The notes: generated by a model from the letters alone, not told the origin. DNA of 64,000 nucleotides from Roseateles_E cavernae (GCF_040187885.1 NZ_JBDPLH010000015.1:1-64000); one strand, 5' to 3'; positions 27,537-37,602 are shown, counted from the stretch's first letter. Translations and numbers: made by a program.

Positions 27537-28691
27537 TCATTCGATACCGGAAGTACTGGCGCCCTTCAGCTTCCAGAGGAAGTATCCCTTCTTGTCAGCA
27601 AGTTCGCCTTGCTCTCTAAGGTGGGCTATGCGCTCGGCAACCAACGCCGCTGCCCCTGCGGCGAGTCCCGTTGCCAGCGACGCTGCGGGAGCGCCAATGA
27701 AAGCAGCGGCATTCAGGCCAACCAAACCCGTCAGAATGCCCTGTCTCCGAAGGGCACGCGACTGATTAATGCGACGGACGACCTTGCCGACCTCGTCAAG
27801 CGTGGCGTCAATCTGATTCCTCTGAATACTCCGCAGCTCGCGTGCGAAGCCCTCGGTGCCCAGTGCCGACTTGATGCCGCTCACAGCATCAAGGAGACTG
27901 CGGCTAAACGAACTGAAGGCGTCGTAGTTGTCGAGCTTGACTGCAGAGAGCGTTGCAATATCCAACCCTTCCAAAAATGGCACCTCCAACCTGAGCAGAG
28001 CCTGGAGACGGTCGTCCGGCAGCCACTCGTGCCTTTGGTGAAAAAGCGAGCTCGCACCAAAGTGACCCGGCAAATCAACCTCTTTTTTCAGGAACTCAAG
28101 CTCCATAGCCAGCGGCGGGATGAACGGTGCATAGACAACTTGCCCCGTCTTCATGTAGTCCCTGCCTGGGCCACCGATCCAATCCAGAAACTCGGACGGG
28201 ATGGGGTGGAAGGAAGATCCAGCGTAGGCTATGTGAAGGCCGTTATTCAAGGTCTTGTGCTCGCTCGTCCAGAAGAATTCCGGACGATGAAGCAGCGTCA
28301 ATGGCGGTGGACGAAGTCGGCGGAGTTCATCCAGAACCTCTGGTATGAAGCCGGGTCGATATTCACCCGTTGGGACAGGTATGTCTCGGTAGCCAGCCAC
28401 ATCGGTCGCCCAGTCTCGCGTGTCTCGAAGGATTAGGGTGTCTGCGATGAGGAAGAGGCGCTTGGCAAGCGCCTCGAAGTTCTTGAACGACCGAACGTTC
28501 AGAATGATGTTTAGCCCCCGGTGGGCAGTCAGCGCTGCGGACAGCGCCTCGCTGTTGGCCCGATACCAGAACTCGACCAACCCCGGAAAGTCCTCGGGAT
28601 CACGTTCTGTGAAATCGAACAGGTCTCGTTGAATTCTTGCAAGAAGCATGTCGGTAGATACGAGTCGAGCCAGGGCAAGCAAATCTAGCAT
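27537..28691 (-). CDS. Orphan hypothetical protein with C-terminal hydrophobic hairpin
   Basis: 384 residues from the ATG at 28691; an ATG at 28760 would add 23 poor residues. I do not recognise a family. The N-terminal two thirds look soluble and globular, with acidic FDFTERDPEDFPG, then RGLNIILNVRSFKNFEALA and LTLLHRPEFFWTSEHK. About residues 255-320 are helical and charged (NQIDATLDEVGKVVRRINQS). A hydrophobic Ala/Gly-rich stretch (about 325-360, LVGLNAAAFIGAPAASLATG) could be two membrane helices, and the end is basic (KKGYFLWKLKG). Base composition is visibly lower in GC than all neighbours and codon choice is mixed, signs of recent transfer. It adjoins a long palindrome, not an operon. 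Confidence 0.7.
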   Translation of the reverse strand: MLDLLALARLVSTDMLLARIQRDLFDFTERDPEDFPGLVEFWYRANSEALSAALTAHRGLNIILNVRSFKNFEALAKRLFLIADTLILRDTRDWATDVAGYRDIPVPTGEYRPGFIPEVLDELRRLRPPPLTLLHRPEFFWTSEHKTLNNGLHIAYAGSSFHPIPSEFLDWIGGPGRDYMKTGQVVYAPFIPPLAMELEFLKKEVDLPGHFGASSLFHQRHEWLPDDRLQALLRLEVPFLEGLDIATLSAVKLDNYDAFSSFSRSLLDAVSGIKSALGTEGFARELRSIQRNQIDATLDEVGKVVRRINQSRALRRQGILTGLVGLNAAAFIGAPAASLATGLAAGAAALVAERIAHLREQGELADKKGYFLWKLKGASTSGIE

Positions 28692-29502
28692 CGGTCTCGA
28701 CTGGCACGGGGAGAGTATTGATGCGCCGCGTTGCCACGAGATCCAACATCTAGCTGGCATTGATGGCGATCCGGCCTCACCTCACCTCCTCTCTCAGGGT
28801 CTGTCGTGGTCAGGCCTTGCCAGTCATTGACGAGGCCGAGCCGAACGTAGGAATTCCGAAACGCCATCAGCGCGTAGTCGAGCCGTACCCGGCGAGCGGG
28901 TGCATGGCCGGTCAAGCGATGGAGGGTGCTGGTGCTTCCATGCATGTGGGAGTTCGAGCGCAGCGGGCGATGGCTTGGGCTCAACCCTTGAAGCAGGCCC
29001 TCCTTTTGGTGACTTTTCCTGGGCCAGCAGGAAAAGTTACCCGCCCGCCGGGGCGGCATCCCGGCTTGGTGGAAGGGGCGGTGGCCTTGCCACTACGACA
29101 TGCGGATCTTGATGGGCCTGGGCTTCGCGCGATGTAGTGGTTCACACAAGGCCCAGGCCGGGATTTCGCCCCGGCGGGCGAGTGCCTTTCTTCTGCTGGC
29201 CCAGAAGAAAGGCACCAAAGAAGAGGGCCTCGACATTCATCCGAGCCCAAGCCTTTGCCCGCTGCGCTCGGACCGAGGTTGGCACCGAGCACCGCCGTGC
29301 CGACTCCAGCGTCCGTACCCCAGAGTCGCTCGCCGGGTACGGCTCGACTTACCGCTCAACAGTCGGCGCGCGCCGTTCCGAGAGGGCGTCGAAGTGCTTC
29401 ACCTGGCAATAGAGTCGGCTGAGTTGCTTGATCTGCACGCTTCGGGCCGGGCCGGGACATCCAAAGCCGAACACTTCTCTGGGATCGGGCAACCTCATCC
29501 CC
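28692..29502. other. Gene-free stretch with a large palindromic repeat
   Basis: About 800 bases without a convincing gene between the orphan gene and the DUF1513 gene. The left 185 bases have mixed composition and nothing I can name. Most of the rest is the palindrome described separately. The right 150 bases (29349-29502) are also unassigned. Short open frames here encode low-complexity, repeat-derived peptides and lack good ribosome sites. Confidence 0.7.
28877..29348. repeat. 472-base imperfect palindrome: two inverted copies of a hairpin-bearing repeat
   Basis: Two copies of one repeat, about 235 bases each, face each other around a centre near 29112. Matching arm segments are 28877-28898 with 29327-29348 (22 bases exact), 28955-28968 with 29257-29270 (14 exact) and 28972-28982 with 29243-29253 (11 exact). 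All three pairs have the same centre. Each copy holds a perfect hairpin with a GGCCAG or CTGGCC loop: stem 10 bp at 29012-29037 and stem 14 bp at 29182-29215. Each also has a small GC hairpin (29041-29056 and 29167-29180). The stems differ in sequence but keep their pairing. The type recalls REP/BIME-like intergenic repeats of Burkholderiales and xanthomonads. Confidence 0.85.
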
Positions 29503-30567
29503 TCAGAGCCGTATCCAATGATTGTCCAGCTCCATCGCCGGCAAGGCCTTGCCCGCCCCATCCGGCAGATGCAGCACCTGGCCGCGCCCGCCGGCCCAGA
29601 TTCCCGCGTGGCCATCGGGGCTCTCGGCCAGCGCGCAGGCTTCGGGCAAGGGGGTCAGGCCTTGCCACAAGCCCTGGGCATCGAAGCGGGCCACGCCGCC
29701 GCTGCGCGGGCAGCCGATCGCAAAGCCTTCGGCGCTGGCGGCGATGTCGCCGCCGTAGCCGGCCAGCGCGGGCTGTTGCGCAGCCAGGCGCAGCGCATGG
29801 CCATCGAAGACCGCGAGAATGGGCGCGGCCGCCTTGGCGGCCTTGTCCTCATGCTCGGCCTGGATCGCGATGCCCAAGCGGCCATCGGGCCGCCAGGCCA
29901 GATGGCGCAGGCTCAGGCGGGCATCGTCCACGCGCCATTGCCCGCGCAGCTCGCCACTGCCGGCATCGAGCCGCACCAGGGACGAGTCCATCGCGGCCAG
30001 GTCCAGCTTCAGACGCCCGCTCTCGGGCCGGGTCTGGATGCCGCCATTGGCGACCCAGAGGCTGTCGCCGCGCGGCAGCAGCTCATGCACATCGACGCCA
30101 TGGCTGGGCCACTCGGCGATCTTCTGCAGACTCTTCGCGTCGCGCAGGCCGACCAGGCCGGCACCGCTGTCCAGATCGGTCTCGCCGCTGTAGAGGTGGC
30201 GGCCATCGGGGCTCAGCGCCAGATGGCCAGTGAAAGCCCGCTCGGGCTCGATCCACTGCCATTGCAGCGCCCGGCCGGTCTGCGGCGACAAGCGCAGCAG
30301 CCAGTCGCCGGGCCGGCGCGCCACCGCCAGCAGGCTGGAACCGCCGCGCTCGCGCAGCAGGCCATGGGCGCGGGTCGGCACCTCGATGCTGGCCGCGATG
30401 CGCAGCGCCGCGCCGACCGCCTCCAGCCGGCCGACCCGGTAGCTGGGGGCCTCGTCGCGCCAGGCGGCGGCCAGCTGCACGGCGCCGCCGGCCGCCCGGG
30501 CCAGCCCGCCGGCCAGCAGGCCCGCGCCCAGGGTCAGGACTTGCCGGCGCTCAATCACCATCGGCAT
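29503..30567 (-). CDS. DUF1513 protein of an iron-uptake operon
   Basis: 354 residues. The N terminus (MPMVIERRQVLTLGAGLLAG) has an ERRQVL twin-arginine-like motif and a hydrophobic stretch ending in an ARA site, so export to the periplasm is likely. The body reads as a beta-propeller, with repeated patterns such as HLALSPDGRHLYSGETD and HLAWRPDGRLGIAIQ. DUF1513 proteins stand at the end of imelysin/di-haem iron operons (the PA4370-PA4373 type), as here. The gene overlaps the preceding imelysin gene by 17 bases; an ATG at 30561 is an alternative start. Confidence 0.88.
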   Translation of the reverse strand: MPMVIERRQVLTLGAGLLAGGLARAAGGAVQLAAAWRDEAPSYRVGRLEAVGAALRIAASIEVPTRAHGLLRERGGSSLLAVARRPGDWLLRLSPQTGRALQWQWIEPERAFTGHLALSPDGRHLYSGETDLDSGAGLVGLRDAKSLQKIAEWPSHGVDVHELLPRGDSLWVANGGIQTRPESGRLKLDLAAMDSSLVRLDAGSGELRGQWRVDDARLSLRHLAWRPDGRLGIAIQAEHEDKAAKAAAPILAVFDGHALRLAAQQPALAGYGGDIAASAEGFAIGCPRSGGVARFDAQGLWQGLTPLPEACALAESPDGHAGIWAGGRGQVLHLPDGAGKALPAMELDNHWIRL

Positions 30568-31542
30568 CCGAAAAGCCCAGGCTCAGATCCAGCGCCGGCG
30601 CCACCTGCTCCTGGACCAGACGCTTGAGCGCCTCCAGCGCCTTCGCGGCGGCCAGCACCGGCGCCGGCTGGGCCGGGTTCAGACCCTGCAGCTTGGCATC
30701 GGCGACCAGCGCGCTGCTGCGCAGCGCATCGGCCTCCCGGTTGCGGCCGCGGCCGCGCAGCCAGCTCTCCAGCGGCACCAGGCCCTCGCCCGGCGCCGGC
30801 GCGCGCTGCCGGCCTTCGAACAGGGCCAGGCCGCGCAGGCTTTGCCATTGCGCGGCCCAGGCGGCGGCGGTCAGGCCGCTGGTGGCACGGGGCAGGGCTT
30901 CCTTGCCTGAGCGCAGCGGCTTCTCCATCTGGGCCCAGCGCAGGCGTTCGAGCCCGCCGACCCATTGGTTCAAGAGTTCGGCGCTGCCGGCCAGCTGGGC
31001 CTCCTCGTCCCAGGCCTCGGGCTCGCGCGCCGCCAGCTCGGCAAAGCCCTGGCGCAGCGCCTGCGCCTCGGCCACCAGCTCCTCGACCAGCAGCGCCGCA
31101 TAGCGCCGCGCCGACAGTTCCATGCGCGGCTGCCACAGCAGCTGCTCCAGCGCCGGCAGGCCCTTGGCCGGCGTGCCGACACGCTCCAGCCCCTTCAGAT
31201 CGGCCGGCGCGGCCGCGATGGCCTTGGCGATCAGGGCCGGCCGGCTCGGCGCGAAATCGATCTGGCGCTGCGAGCGCCGCGCCAGCACCGGACCCAGGGC
31301 CGGCGTCGCCAGCCGTTCCCAGGCCAGCATCGCGCCGGCCCAGGCAGGCCGGTCCAGACGCTGCTGCAGCTGGGCCACCGCCTGCGCAAAGGCCTCGGCG
31401 CGCGGCAGCGACCAGTGGCGATACAGGCCCTGCAGCATCTGCAGCGGCGTGTAGGCCGGCACCGCCTCGCGGGCCCAGTCGCTCTGGGCGCGGGCCAGGC
31501 CGCAGACGCCCAGGCCCGCCAGGAACAGACGACGGTCCAGCA

Positions 31543-31543
<1 letters not shown>
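30551..31543 (-). CDS. Imelysin-family periplasmic protein (second of two)
   Basis: 330 residues. A basic start and short hydrophobic signal (RRLFLAGLGVCGLARA) lead into an alpha-helical imelysin domain; PALEQLLWQPRMEL corresponds to the family's conserved GxHxxE-like region in degenerate form. Imelysin proteins are exported, iron-regulated and thought to bind iron or haem; the old insulin-cleaving label (IcmP) is not supported for most members. The ATG shares one base with the di-haem gene stop (TGATG). It is more divergent than the first imelysin at 32949. Confidence 0.82.
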
Positions 31544-32948
<1,405 letters not shown>

Positions 32949-32952
<4 letters not shown>

Positions 32953-34127
32953 GGCTGGACCAGGGTCAGCTTGGTGATGCCGATGGCCGTGGCGGCCTCG
33001 ACCAGCAGCTTGCTCTGCGCCGTCAGGCTGTCAATCGTGGCCTGGATGCGCAAGCGCCCGGGCGCCGTCTTGTCGCCCAGGATCTCCTGGTCGAACGGCG
33101 CCTGGATCTTGCCGGCGGCGGCCACCGAGCCGGCCAGCTGCTCGCTCAGTCGCTGAGCCAGCGCCGCATCCTTGGCGGCCACCAGATCGCGCAGCGCCGG
33201 GCCCTGCAGCAGCGTGCCGTCGGCCCGCTGGTAGCGGCCCAGCCAGACGTTCTCTATGCCCAGCGCATTGGTGACCGCATCTCGGTGGGTGTTGTCGGAA
33301 AAGCAGGAATGCTCGTCTTCCTGGTCCTGGCTGGCCAGCGCCACTTCCAGGCGCTCGCCGGCCAACTCGCCGCGCGACAGCGAGCCCAGGCCCACCAGCA
33401 TCTTGCGCAGCGACTCCTGACCGCCCTTTTCGAACTTCGCGCGGTAGTTGTTCTTGGCGCCGGGCGCCCAGGCCTTGAGCAGGCCCTGCAGATCGTCGAT
33501 CAGCAGATCGGTCACGACCGCCAGGTACTGGCGGCGCCGGTCGGCATTGGGTGCCTTGCCGTCGACGAAGTCCTCGAAGCTGCGGTCGCCAGGTCCGGTG
33601 GGGGACAGGTCTTGCCCCCACAGCAGGAACTCGATCGCATGCCAGCCGGTGGCGACGTTTTCCTCGCCGCCGCGCTCGTTCTGCGCCGCCAGGCTGGCCT
33701 TGCTGATCTTGAAGCCGCGCCTGTTGACCAGGCCGCTGGCGCTCTTGCCCTCGATGCGATCCACATAGCTCTCATCCATCGGCCAGGCGTTGAGCTGGCC
33801 CTCAGGCCCCTTGTCGTTGTCGATCGGGCCGCCGTAGAAACGGAAAGCCTCGGTCTGGCCGTAGAACTCGCGCGCCGCCAGCCAGGCCTGGCGCGCCGCC
33901 TGCAAGTGCTCGGGCGAAGGCTGGGCGATGAAGTCCTTGATGCGCTGGCGCAGGGTCTGGGCGGCCTGCAAGGTGTCGGCATAGTTGGCCTGGACCAGGG
34001 CTGCGTAATGGGTGTTGACGGCCGCCGGCGTGGCGTTCGCTGCGGCGGCGGTCTGGGCCTGGGCGGGCAGCGCGGTCAACAGGGCCGGGCCGACGGCCAG
34101 GCTCAAAAGCAGGGCAAGAGATTTCAT
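32949..34127 (-). CDS. Imelysin family iron-regulated protein (IrpA-like)
   Basis: 392 residues, first gene of the iron operon. The signal peptide is MKSLALLLSLAVGPALLTAL to AQA. The conserved imelysin motif appears in ATGWHAIEFLLWGQD (the GxHxxE type), with other family segments RVEG-like VDRIEGKSASG and EDEHSCFSDNTHRD. It is exported and probably binds iron. The ATG at 34127 opens the signal; an in-frame ATG at 34157 lies inside the Fur-like site and is unlikely. The gene leads a four-gene operon, imelysin, di-haem cytochrome, imelysin, DUF1513, with overlapping starts and stops throughout. Confidence 0.92.
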
Positions 34128-34139
34128 GACGGATATGCA

Positions 34140-34166
34140 AATGCGAGTAATTTGCATTCTCGCATT
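34140..34166 (-). promoter_or_regulatory. Candidate Fur operator of the imelysin operon
   Basis: On the minus strand AATGCGAG (34166-34159) and CTCGCATT (34147-34140) form a perfect 8-base inverted repeat around an AT-rich 11-base centre that also contains GCAAAT. The AATGCGA/AATGCAA hexamer-like spacing fits Fur boxes of beta-proteobacteria. It lies 13 bases upstream of the imelysin ATG, where it could cover the -10 region or transcription start. Family knowledge also expects iron regulation here. Confidence 0.7.
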
Positions 34167-34181
34167 TAATCCAGCCCCCTC

Positions 34182-34550
34182 TCAAGCCGGCGGTCGCAAG
34201 AGCGCACGGATGCGCTCGCGGTCGAAGCCCAGGATGGTCTGGCCGCGCACGACAAAGGTCGGCGTGCCGCGTGCGCCGCGCGCCTGGTACTCGGCCAGGC
34301 AGCTGGCGTCGCGCTCGACAAAGCACTCGCGGTGCGGCACTTGCTGCTCCTGGAGCCAGGCGCTGGCGCGTTTGCAGAACACGCAGCTGGTCGAGGACAG
34401 CATCAGGATGTCCTGCGGCCCGGCCCAGCGGCGCAGGTCCTCGGCCTGCTCGTCGGCATGCCGCGAGCCGGCCCATTTCGACAGCCCCCACACTGCCCCG
34501 ACGATCAGCAGCAGCGAGACGAGACCGGAGCGCGTTGATTTCTTCAGCAT
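34182..34550 (-). CDS. Membrane-anchored glutaredoxin-like protein
   Basis: 122 residues. The N terminus (SGLVSLLLIVGAVWGLSKWA) is a signal anchor that places the rest outside the inner membrane. The thioredoxin-fold part begins at DILMLSSTSCVFCKRASAWL, with a CVFC redox motif, and includes the cis-proline region RGTPTFVVRGQTILGFD. It resembles glutaredoxin-family proteins found near haem and iron genes. It ends 55 bases before the imelysin start and may be transcribed separately, as the Fur-like site lies between them. Disulphide or glutathione chemistry in the periplasm is an inference. Confidence 0.82.
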   Translation of the reverse strand: MLKKSTRSGLVSLLLIVGAVWGLSKWAGSRHADEQAEDLRRWAGPQDILMLSSTSCVFCKRASAWLQEQQVPHRECFVERDASCLAEYQARGARGTPTFVVRGQTILGFDRERIRALLRPPA

Positions 34551-34559
34551 CGCGCGATG

Positions 34560-35342
34560 CTACGCCGGCACCCGGTAATGGCCGGCGCTCATCAGATCGA
34601 TGCCGCAGGCCAGGCCCTCGGCCCAGGCGATGAAGTCGGGCACGGCCGCACCCGCCAGCGGTGCGCCGTGCTGGGGCACGATCATCGCGATATCGAGTTC
34701 GCGCACCATCGCCGCCCACAGGCGCAGCACCTTGTTGCTGACCATATAGCGGCGGTGAAAGCCCTCCATATGGCGGATATGGCCGTCCAGCCGGGTGACG
34801 GTCTGGCCGGGCTGCAGATCGGCGCCCAGCGAGGCGCCCAGATCGCCGGAAAACAGGATGCGGCTGATGGGGTCGTAAAACTGGAAATTGCCCTCGGCGT
34901 GCAGGAAATGCGCCGGCAGCGCCCAGAGCTCGAAGCCATCGGCCTCGCCCTGCCCCAGACGCAGGCGGGCACCGGCGTCGGGCAGGCCGATGATGCGGCC
35001 CACCGTCTTGCCGGGCTTGCAGAAGTGCGGCGCGAAGCGCTCCCAGATGCGCGAGATATAGACCGGCGCCGTCGTGGCCGTCATCCAGCGGTCCAGCGAG
35101 GCAATGATGTCGGGGTCGGCGTGCGAGGCCAGGATGGCCGCCAGCCTGTGCGGCGGCATATGCCGGGTCAGCCCCAGATAGAGCTCGTTGTAGGCGAGAT
35201 TGCCACCGGGGTCGAGGATGGCGCCGGTGGCCCCATGCACCAGCAGGAACTGGTTCGATTGCACCGCCTCGCCATCCTCCTGGGTCAGATTGGAGAACAT
35301 CAGGCACAGGTGCGAGCCCTGGCGGAACAGTTCGGTCGGCAT
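34560..35342 (-). CDS. ODP-type di-iron metallo-beta-lactamase-fold protein
   Basis: 260 residues of the metallo-beta-lactamase fold in the flavodiiron/ODP branch. Metal-binding positions are seen in LASHADPDIIASLD (in place of HxHxDH), PAHFLHAEGNFQFYD, LFSGDLGASLG and VPQHGAPL. ODP proteins bind oxygen at a di-iron centre and act as sensors or, with a flavodoxin domain, as oxygen/NO reductases; no flavodoxin domain is present here, so a sensor or hydrolase role is possible. It lies 9 bases upstream of the glutaredoxin-like gene and probably shares its transcript. Confidence 0.85.
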   Translation of the reverse strand: MPTELFRQGSHLCLMFSNLTQEDGEAVQSNQFLLVHGATGAILDPGGNLAYNELYLGLTRHMPPHRLAAILASHADPDIIASLDRWMTATTAPVYISRIWERFAPHFCKPGKTVGRIIGLPDAGARLRLGQGEADGFELWALPAHFLHAEGNFQFYDPISRILFSGDLGASLGADLQPGQTVTRLDGHIRHMEGFHRRYMVSNKVLRLWAAMVRELDIAMIVPQHGAPLAGAAVPDFIAWAEGLACGIDLMSAGHYRVPA

Positions 35343-35414
35343 CGCGCCCCTCCCCTCTTGTAGAGGGAGGGACTCTAGCCAGCCGGCCTGGCGGCCGGCT
35401 TGAGCAGGATCAAG

Positions 35415-35762
35415 TCAGACGGCCGCCGTGACGACGATCTCGACCTTCCATTCCGGCCGGGCCAGATTGGCCTCGACGGTGGCGCGCGGCGGGGCGTTGC
35501 CGGCGGCCACCCAGGCTTCCCAGGCGGCATTCATGCCGGCAAAGTCGGCCAGGTCCTTGATGAAGACCTCGGCGCGCAGGATCTTGCTCTTGTCGCTGCC
35601 GGCGCGGGCCAGCAGCTTGTCGATCGCGGCCAGCACCTGGGCGGTCTGGCCGGTGATGTCCTGGCTGGCGTCATCGGGAACCTGGCCGGCCAGATAGGCC
35701 ACACCGTTGTGCACGGCCATCTCGGAGATGCGGGCGCCGACGTCGAATCGCTGAATGCTCAT
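35415..35762 (-). CDS. RidA family (YjgF/YER057c/UK114) protein
   Basis: 115 residues. RidA proteins hydrolyse reactive enamine/imine intermediates, protecting PLP enzymes. The substrate-binding arginine is in PPRATVEANLA and the glutamate in KVEIVVTA near the end; GVAYLAGQVPDD is the usual N-terminal strand. The subfamily is the short, standalone YjgH/RidA-like type. Its start overlaps the plsY stop by four bases (ATGA), an odd pairing of a lipid gene with a deaminase but clearly co-translated. Confidence 0.9.
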   Translation of the reverse strand: MSIQRFDVGARISEMAVHNGVAYLAGQVPDDASQDITGQTAQVLAAIDKLLARAGSDKSKILRAEVFIKDLADFAGMNAAWEAWVAAGNAPPRATVEANLARPEWKVEIVVTAAV

Positions 35763-36481
35763 TGCTTTTTATCCTTGGGGTGGTGGTGAGAATGACCGCG
35801 CGGCTTGGGGCCTTCGCCGTGCGGGTGTTTTTTGCTCGCGCCGGCCGGCGGCACTGCGGCCGAACCTTGTGCCTTTTGCCCGATCTTGCTCTCGGTGCCG
35901 TTCATCAGCTTCTTGATATTGGCGGCATGGCGCCAGATCAAGAGCAGGCCCATCAGGCCGGCGCACAGCACGATGGGGCCGGCGCCCCAGATCAGCATCT
36001 GGTAGAACGGTGCGAACACCGCCGCGACCAGCGAGGCCAGCGAGGAGTAGCGCGAGAAATAGGCAATGATCAGCCAGGTGGCCAGCGTGGCCGCGCCCAG
36101 CAGCGGGTTGATGGCCAAGAGCACGCCGGCCGCCGTGGCCACGCCCTTGCCGCCCTCGAAGCGGAAGAACACCGGCCACAGATGGCCCAGAAAAGCCGCC
36201 AGCCCCACCAGGGCCGCCGTGCCGTCGCCCAGGCCCCAGGTCGGTCCGAACAGCAGCACCAGCAGCACCGGCACATAGCCCTTCAGCGCATCGAACACCA
36301 GGGTCAGGACGGCGGCGGCCTTGTTGCCCGAGCGCAGCACATTGGTGGCGCCTGGGTTGCCCGAGCCGTAGCTGCGCGGGTCTGACAGACCCATCACGCG
36401 GCTGATGATGACGGCAAAGGACAGCGAGCCGATCAGATAGCCGGCCAGGATGGCCAGCAGGGGGTAGAAGGTATCTTGCAT
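35759..36481 (-). CDS. plsY: Glycerol-3-phosphate acyltransferase PlsY with a His/Lys-rich tail
   Basis: 240-residue inner-membrane enzyme that acylates glycerol 3-phosphate from acyl-phosphate, the first step of phospholipid synthesis. Motif 1 is SYGSGNPGATNVLRSG, motif 2 is HLWPVFFRFEGGKGVAT, and the C-terminal helix ends in LLIWRHAANIKKLMNGTE with motif 3. Most PlsY proteins stop near residue 200. This one continues about 40 residues with a basic, histidine-rich tail (KKHPHGEGPKPRGHSHHHPK) that should lie in the cytoplasm. The gene overlaps ridA by ATGA and follows ybaK by 6 bases. Confidence 0.95.
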   Translation of the reverse strand: MQDTFYPLLAILAGYLIGSLSFAVIISRVMGLSDPRSYGSGNPGATNVLRSGNKAAAVLTLVFDALKGYVPVLLVLLFGPTWGLGDGTAALVGLAAFLGHLWPVFFRFEGGKGVATAAGVLLAINPLLGAATLATWLIIAYFSRYSSLASLVAAVFAPFYQMLIWGAGPIVLCAGLMGLLLIWRHAANIKKLMNGTESKIGQKAQGSAAVPPAGASKKHPHGEGPKPRGHSHHHPKDKKQ

Positions 36482-36487
36482 GGGCCG

Positions 36488-36994
36488 CTATTGTGCATCG
36501 GCGTCCAGCGCGCAATGGACGCTGCGCAGCGGCAGCAAGTCGGGCAGAACCCGCGGGTCAATGCCGACCAGATAGCCGCGCCGCCCGCCGTTGATGCAGA
36601 TCTTAGGCAAAGCCAGGATCGTCGCCTCGACGAATACAGGCATCGCCTTGCGCGTGCCGAACGGCGAGGTGCCGCCCACCATATAGCCGCTGTGGCGCTG
36701 CGCCACCTCGGGCTTGCAGGGCTCGACCTTTTTGCAGGGGATCTGGCGCGCCAGCTCCTTCAGGCTGACCTGGCGGTCGCCATGCATCAGCACGATCAGC
36801 GGCTGGGCCTTCTCATCCTGCATCACCAGGGTCTTGACGACCTCGTGCTCCGGCACGCCCAGCTGCCGCGCCGACTCGGCCGTGCCGCCGTGCTCGACAT
36901 AGTCGTAGACATGCTCGCTGAACGCGATCTTGTGCTGGCGCAGCAGCTGGGTGGCCGGGGTCTCGCTGACATGGGGGGAGGACTTCTTGCTCAT
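36488..36994 (-). CDS. ybaK: Cys-tRNA(Pro) deacylase YbaK/EbsC
   Basis: 168 residues of the YbaK/ProX editing-domain family, which hydrolyses Cys-tRNA(Pro) in the cytoplasm. Conserved stretches are TPATQLLRQHKIAFSEHVYD, a catalytic-type lysine in EVVKTLVMQD, and the glycine-rich GYMVGGTSPFGTRKAMPVF. The ATG at 36994 gives the family-typical length. It is followed 6 bases later by plsY on the same strand. Confidence 0.95.
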   Translation of the reverse strand: MSKKSSPHVSETPATQLLRQHKIAFSEHVYDYVEHGGTAESARQLGVPEHEVVKTLVMQDEKAQPLIVLMHGDRQVSLKELARQIPCKKVEPCKPEVAQRHSGYMVGGTSPFGTRKAMPVFVEATILALPKICINGGRRGYLVGIDPRVLPDLLPLRSVHCALDADAQ

Positions 36995-37095
36995 GGGCGA
37001 ATTCTGGCCCAGGCCCGGCCGTCGGGCTTGTACCGGATTGCGCAGCGGCCCCGCTGCCCCGCTCAGCCATGCTGCCGGCGGATGTCGCCGGCCAG

Positions 37096-37518
37096 CTAGC
37101 GCAGCTGCGCCTGCAGCCAGCGCTGCAGATCGGCCGCACTCAGCGCGCCGGCCTGGCGGGCGATCTCGCGGCCGCCCTGGAACAGCATCAGGGTCGGGAT
37201 GCTGCGGATGTTGTAGGCCGCCGCGGTCTGCCGGTTGGCCTCGGTGTCGAGCTTGGCGAAGCGGATCAGCGGCTGCTGAGCCGCGGCCTGGGCGAAATGC
37301 GGGGCCATCATCTTGCAGGGGCCGCACCAGTCGGCCCAGAAGTCCACCAGCACCGGCAGCTCGGTCTTGCCGACAAAGGCGGCGAAGCTGGCGTCGCTCA
37401 GATCGACCGGCCGCGCCGCCATCAGCTCAGCCCCGCAGCGGCCACAGACCGGCTGGTCTTCGAGCTTGGCTTCGGGCACGCGGTTGGTGGCGGCGCAGGC
37501 GGGGCAGACGAGGTGCAT
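37096..37518 (-). CDS. trxC: Thioredoxin 2 (TrxC) with N-terminal zinc motif
   Basis: About 140 residues. The N-terminal zinc-binding part has two CxxC pairs, VCPACAATNR and VCGRCGAEL, followed by a thioredoxin domain with the active site FWADWCGPCKMMAPHF and cis-proline RSIPTLMLFQGG. This is the E. coli TrxC layout (139 residues). It reduces protein disulphides and is important in oxidative stress. An ATG at 37527 would add three residues and cannot be excluded. Its promoter should lie in the 37519-37602 gap. Confidence 0.95.
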   Translation of the reverse strand: MHLVCPACAATNRVPEAKLEDQPVCGRCGAELMAARPVDLSDASFAAFVGKTELPVLVDFWADWCGPCKMMAPHFAQAAAQQPLIRFAKLDTEANRQTAAAYNIRSIPTLMLFQGGREIARQAGALSAADLQRWLQAQLR

Positions 37519-37602
37519 GGTGGGCATCGTGAAGACAGTCAATGTCAGCACATCAGGGGACGAAGACCTGGATTGCAAGCCCCACGGCCCGACCGCCTTC
37601 CT

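Noticed and set aside
27609..28436. Plus-strand frame opposite the low-GC orphan gene
   Set aside because: Cys- and Arg-rich with no domain or good ribosome site, while the minus-strand frame gives a balanced protein with helices and a hydrophobic hairpin. In this lower-GC DNA the choice is less certain than elsewhere.
28752..29412. Several short frames in the palindrome region, including one reading FLLLAQKKGTKEEG
   Set aside because: They arise from the hairpin repeat itself; both copies and strands give similar peptides. This is a known way in which intergenic repeats produce false gene calls.
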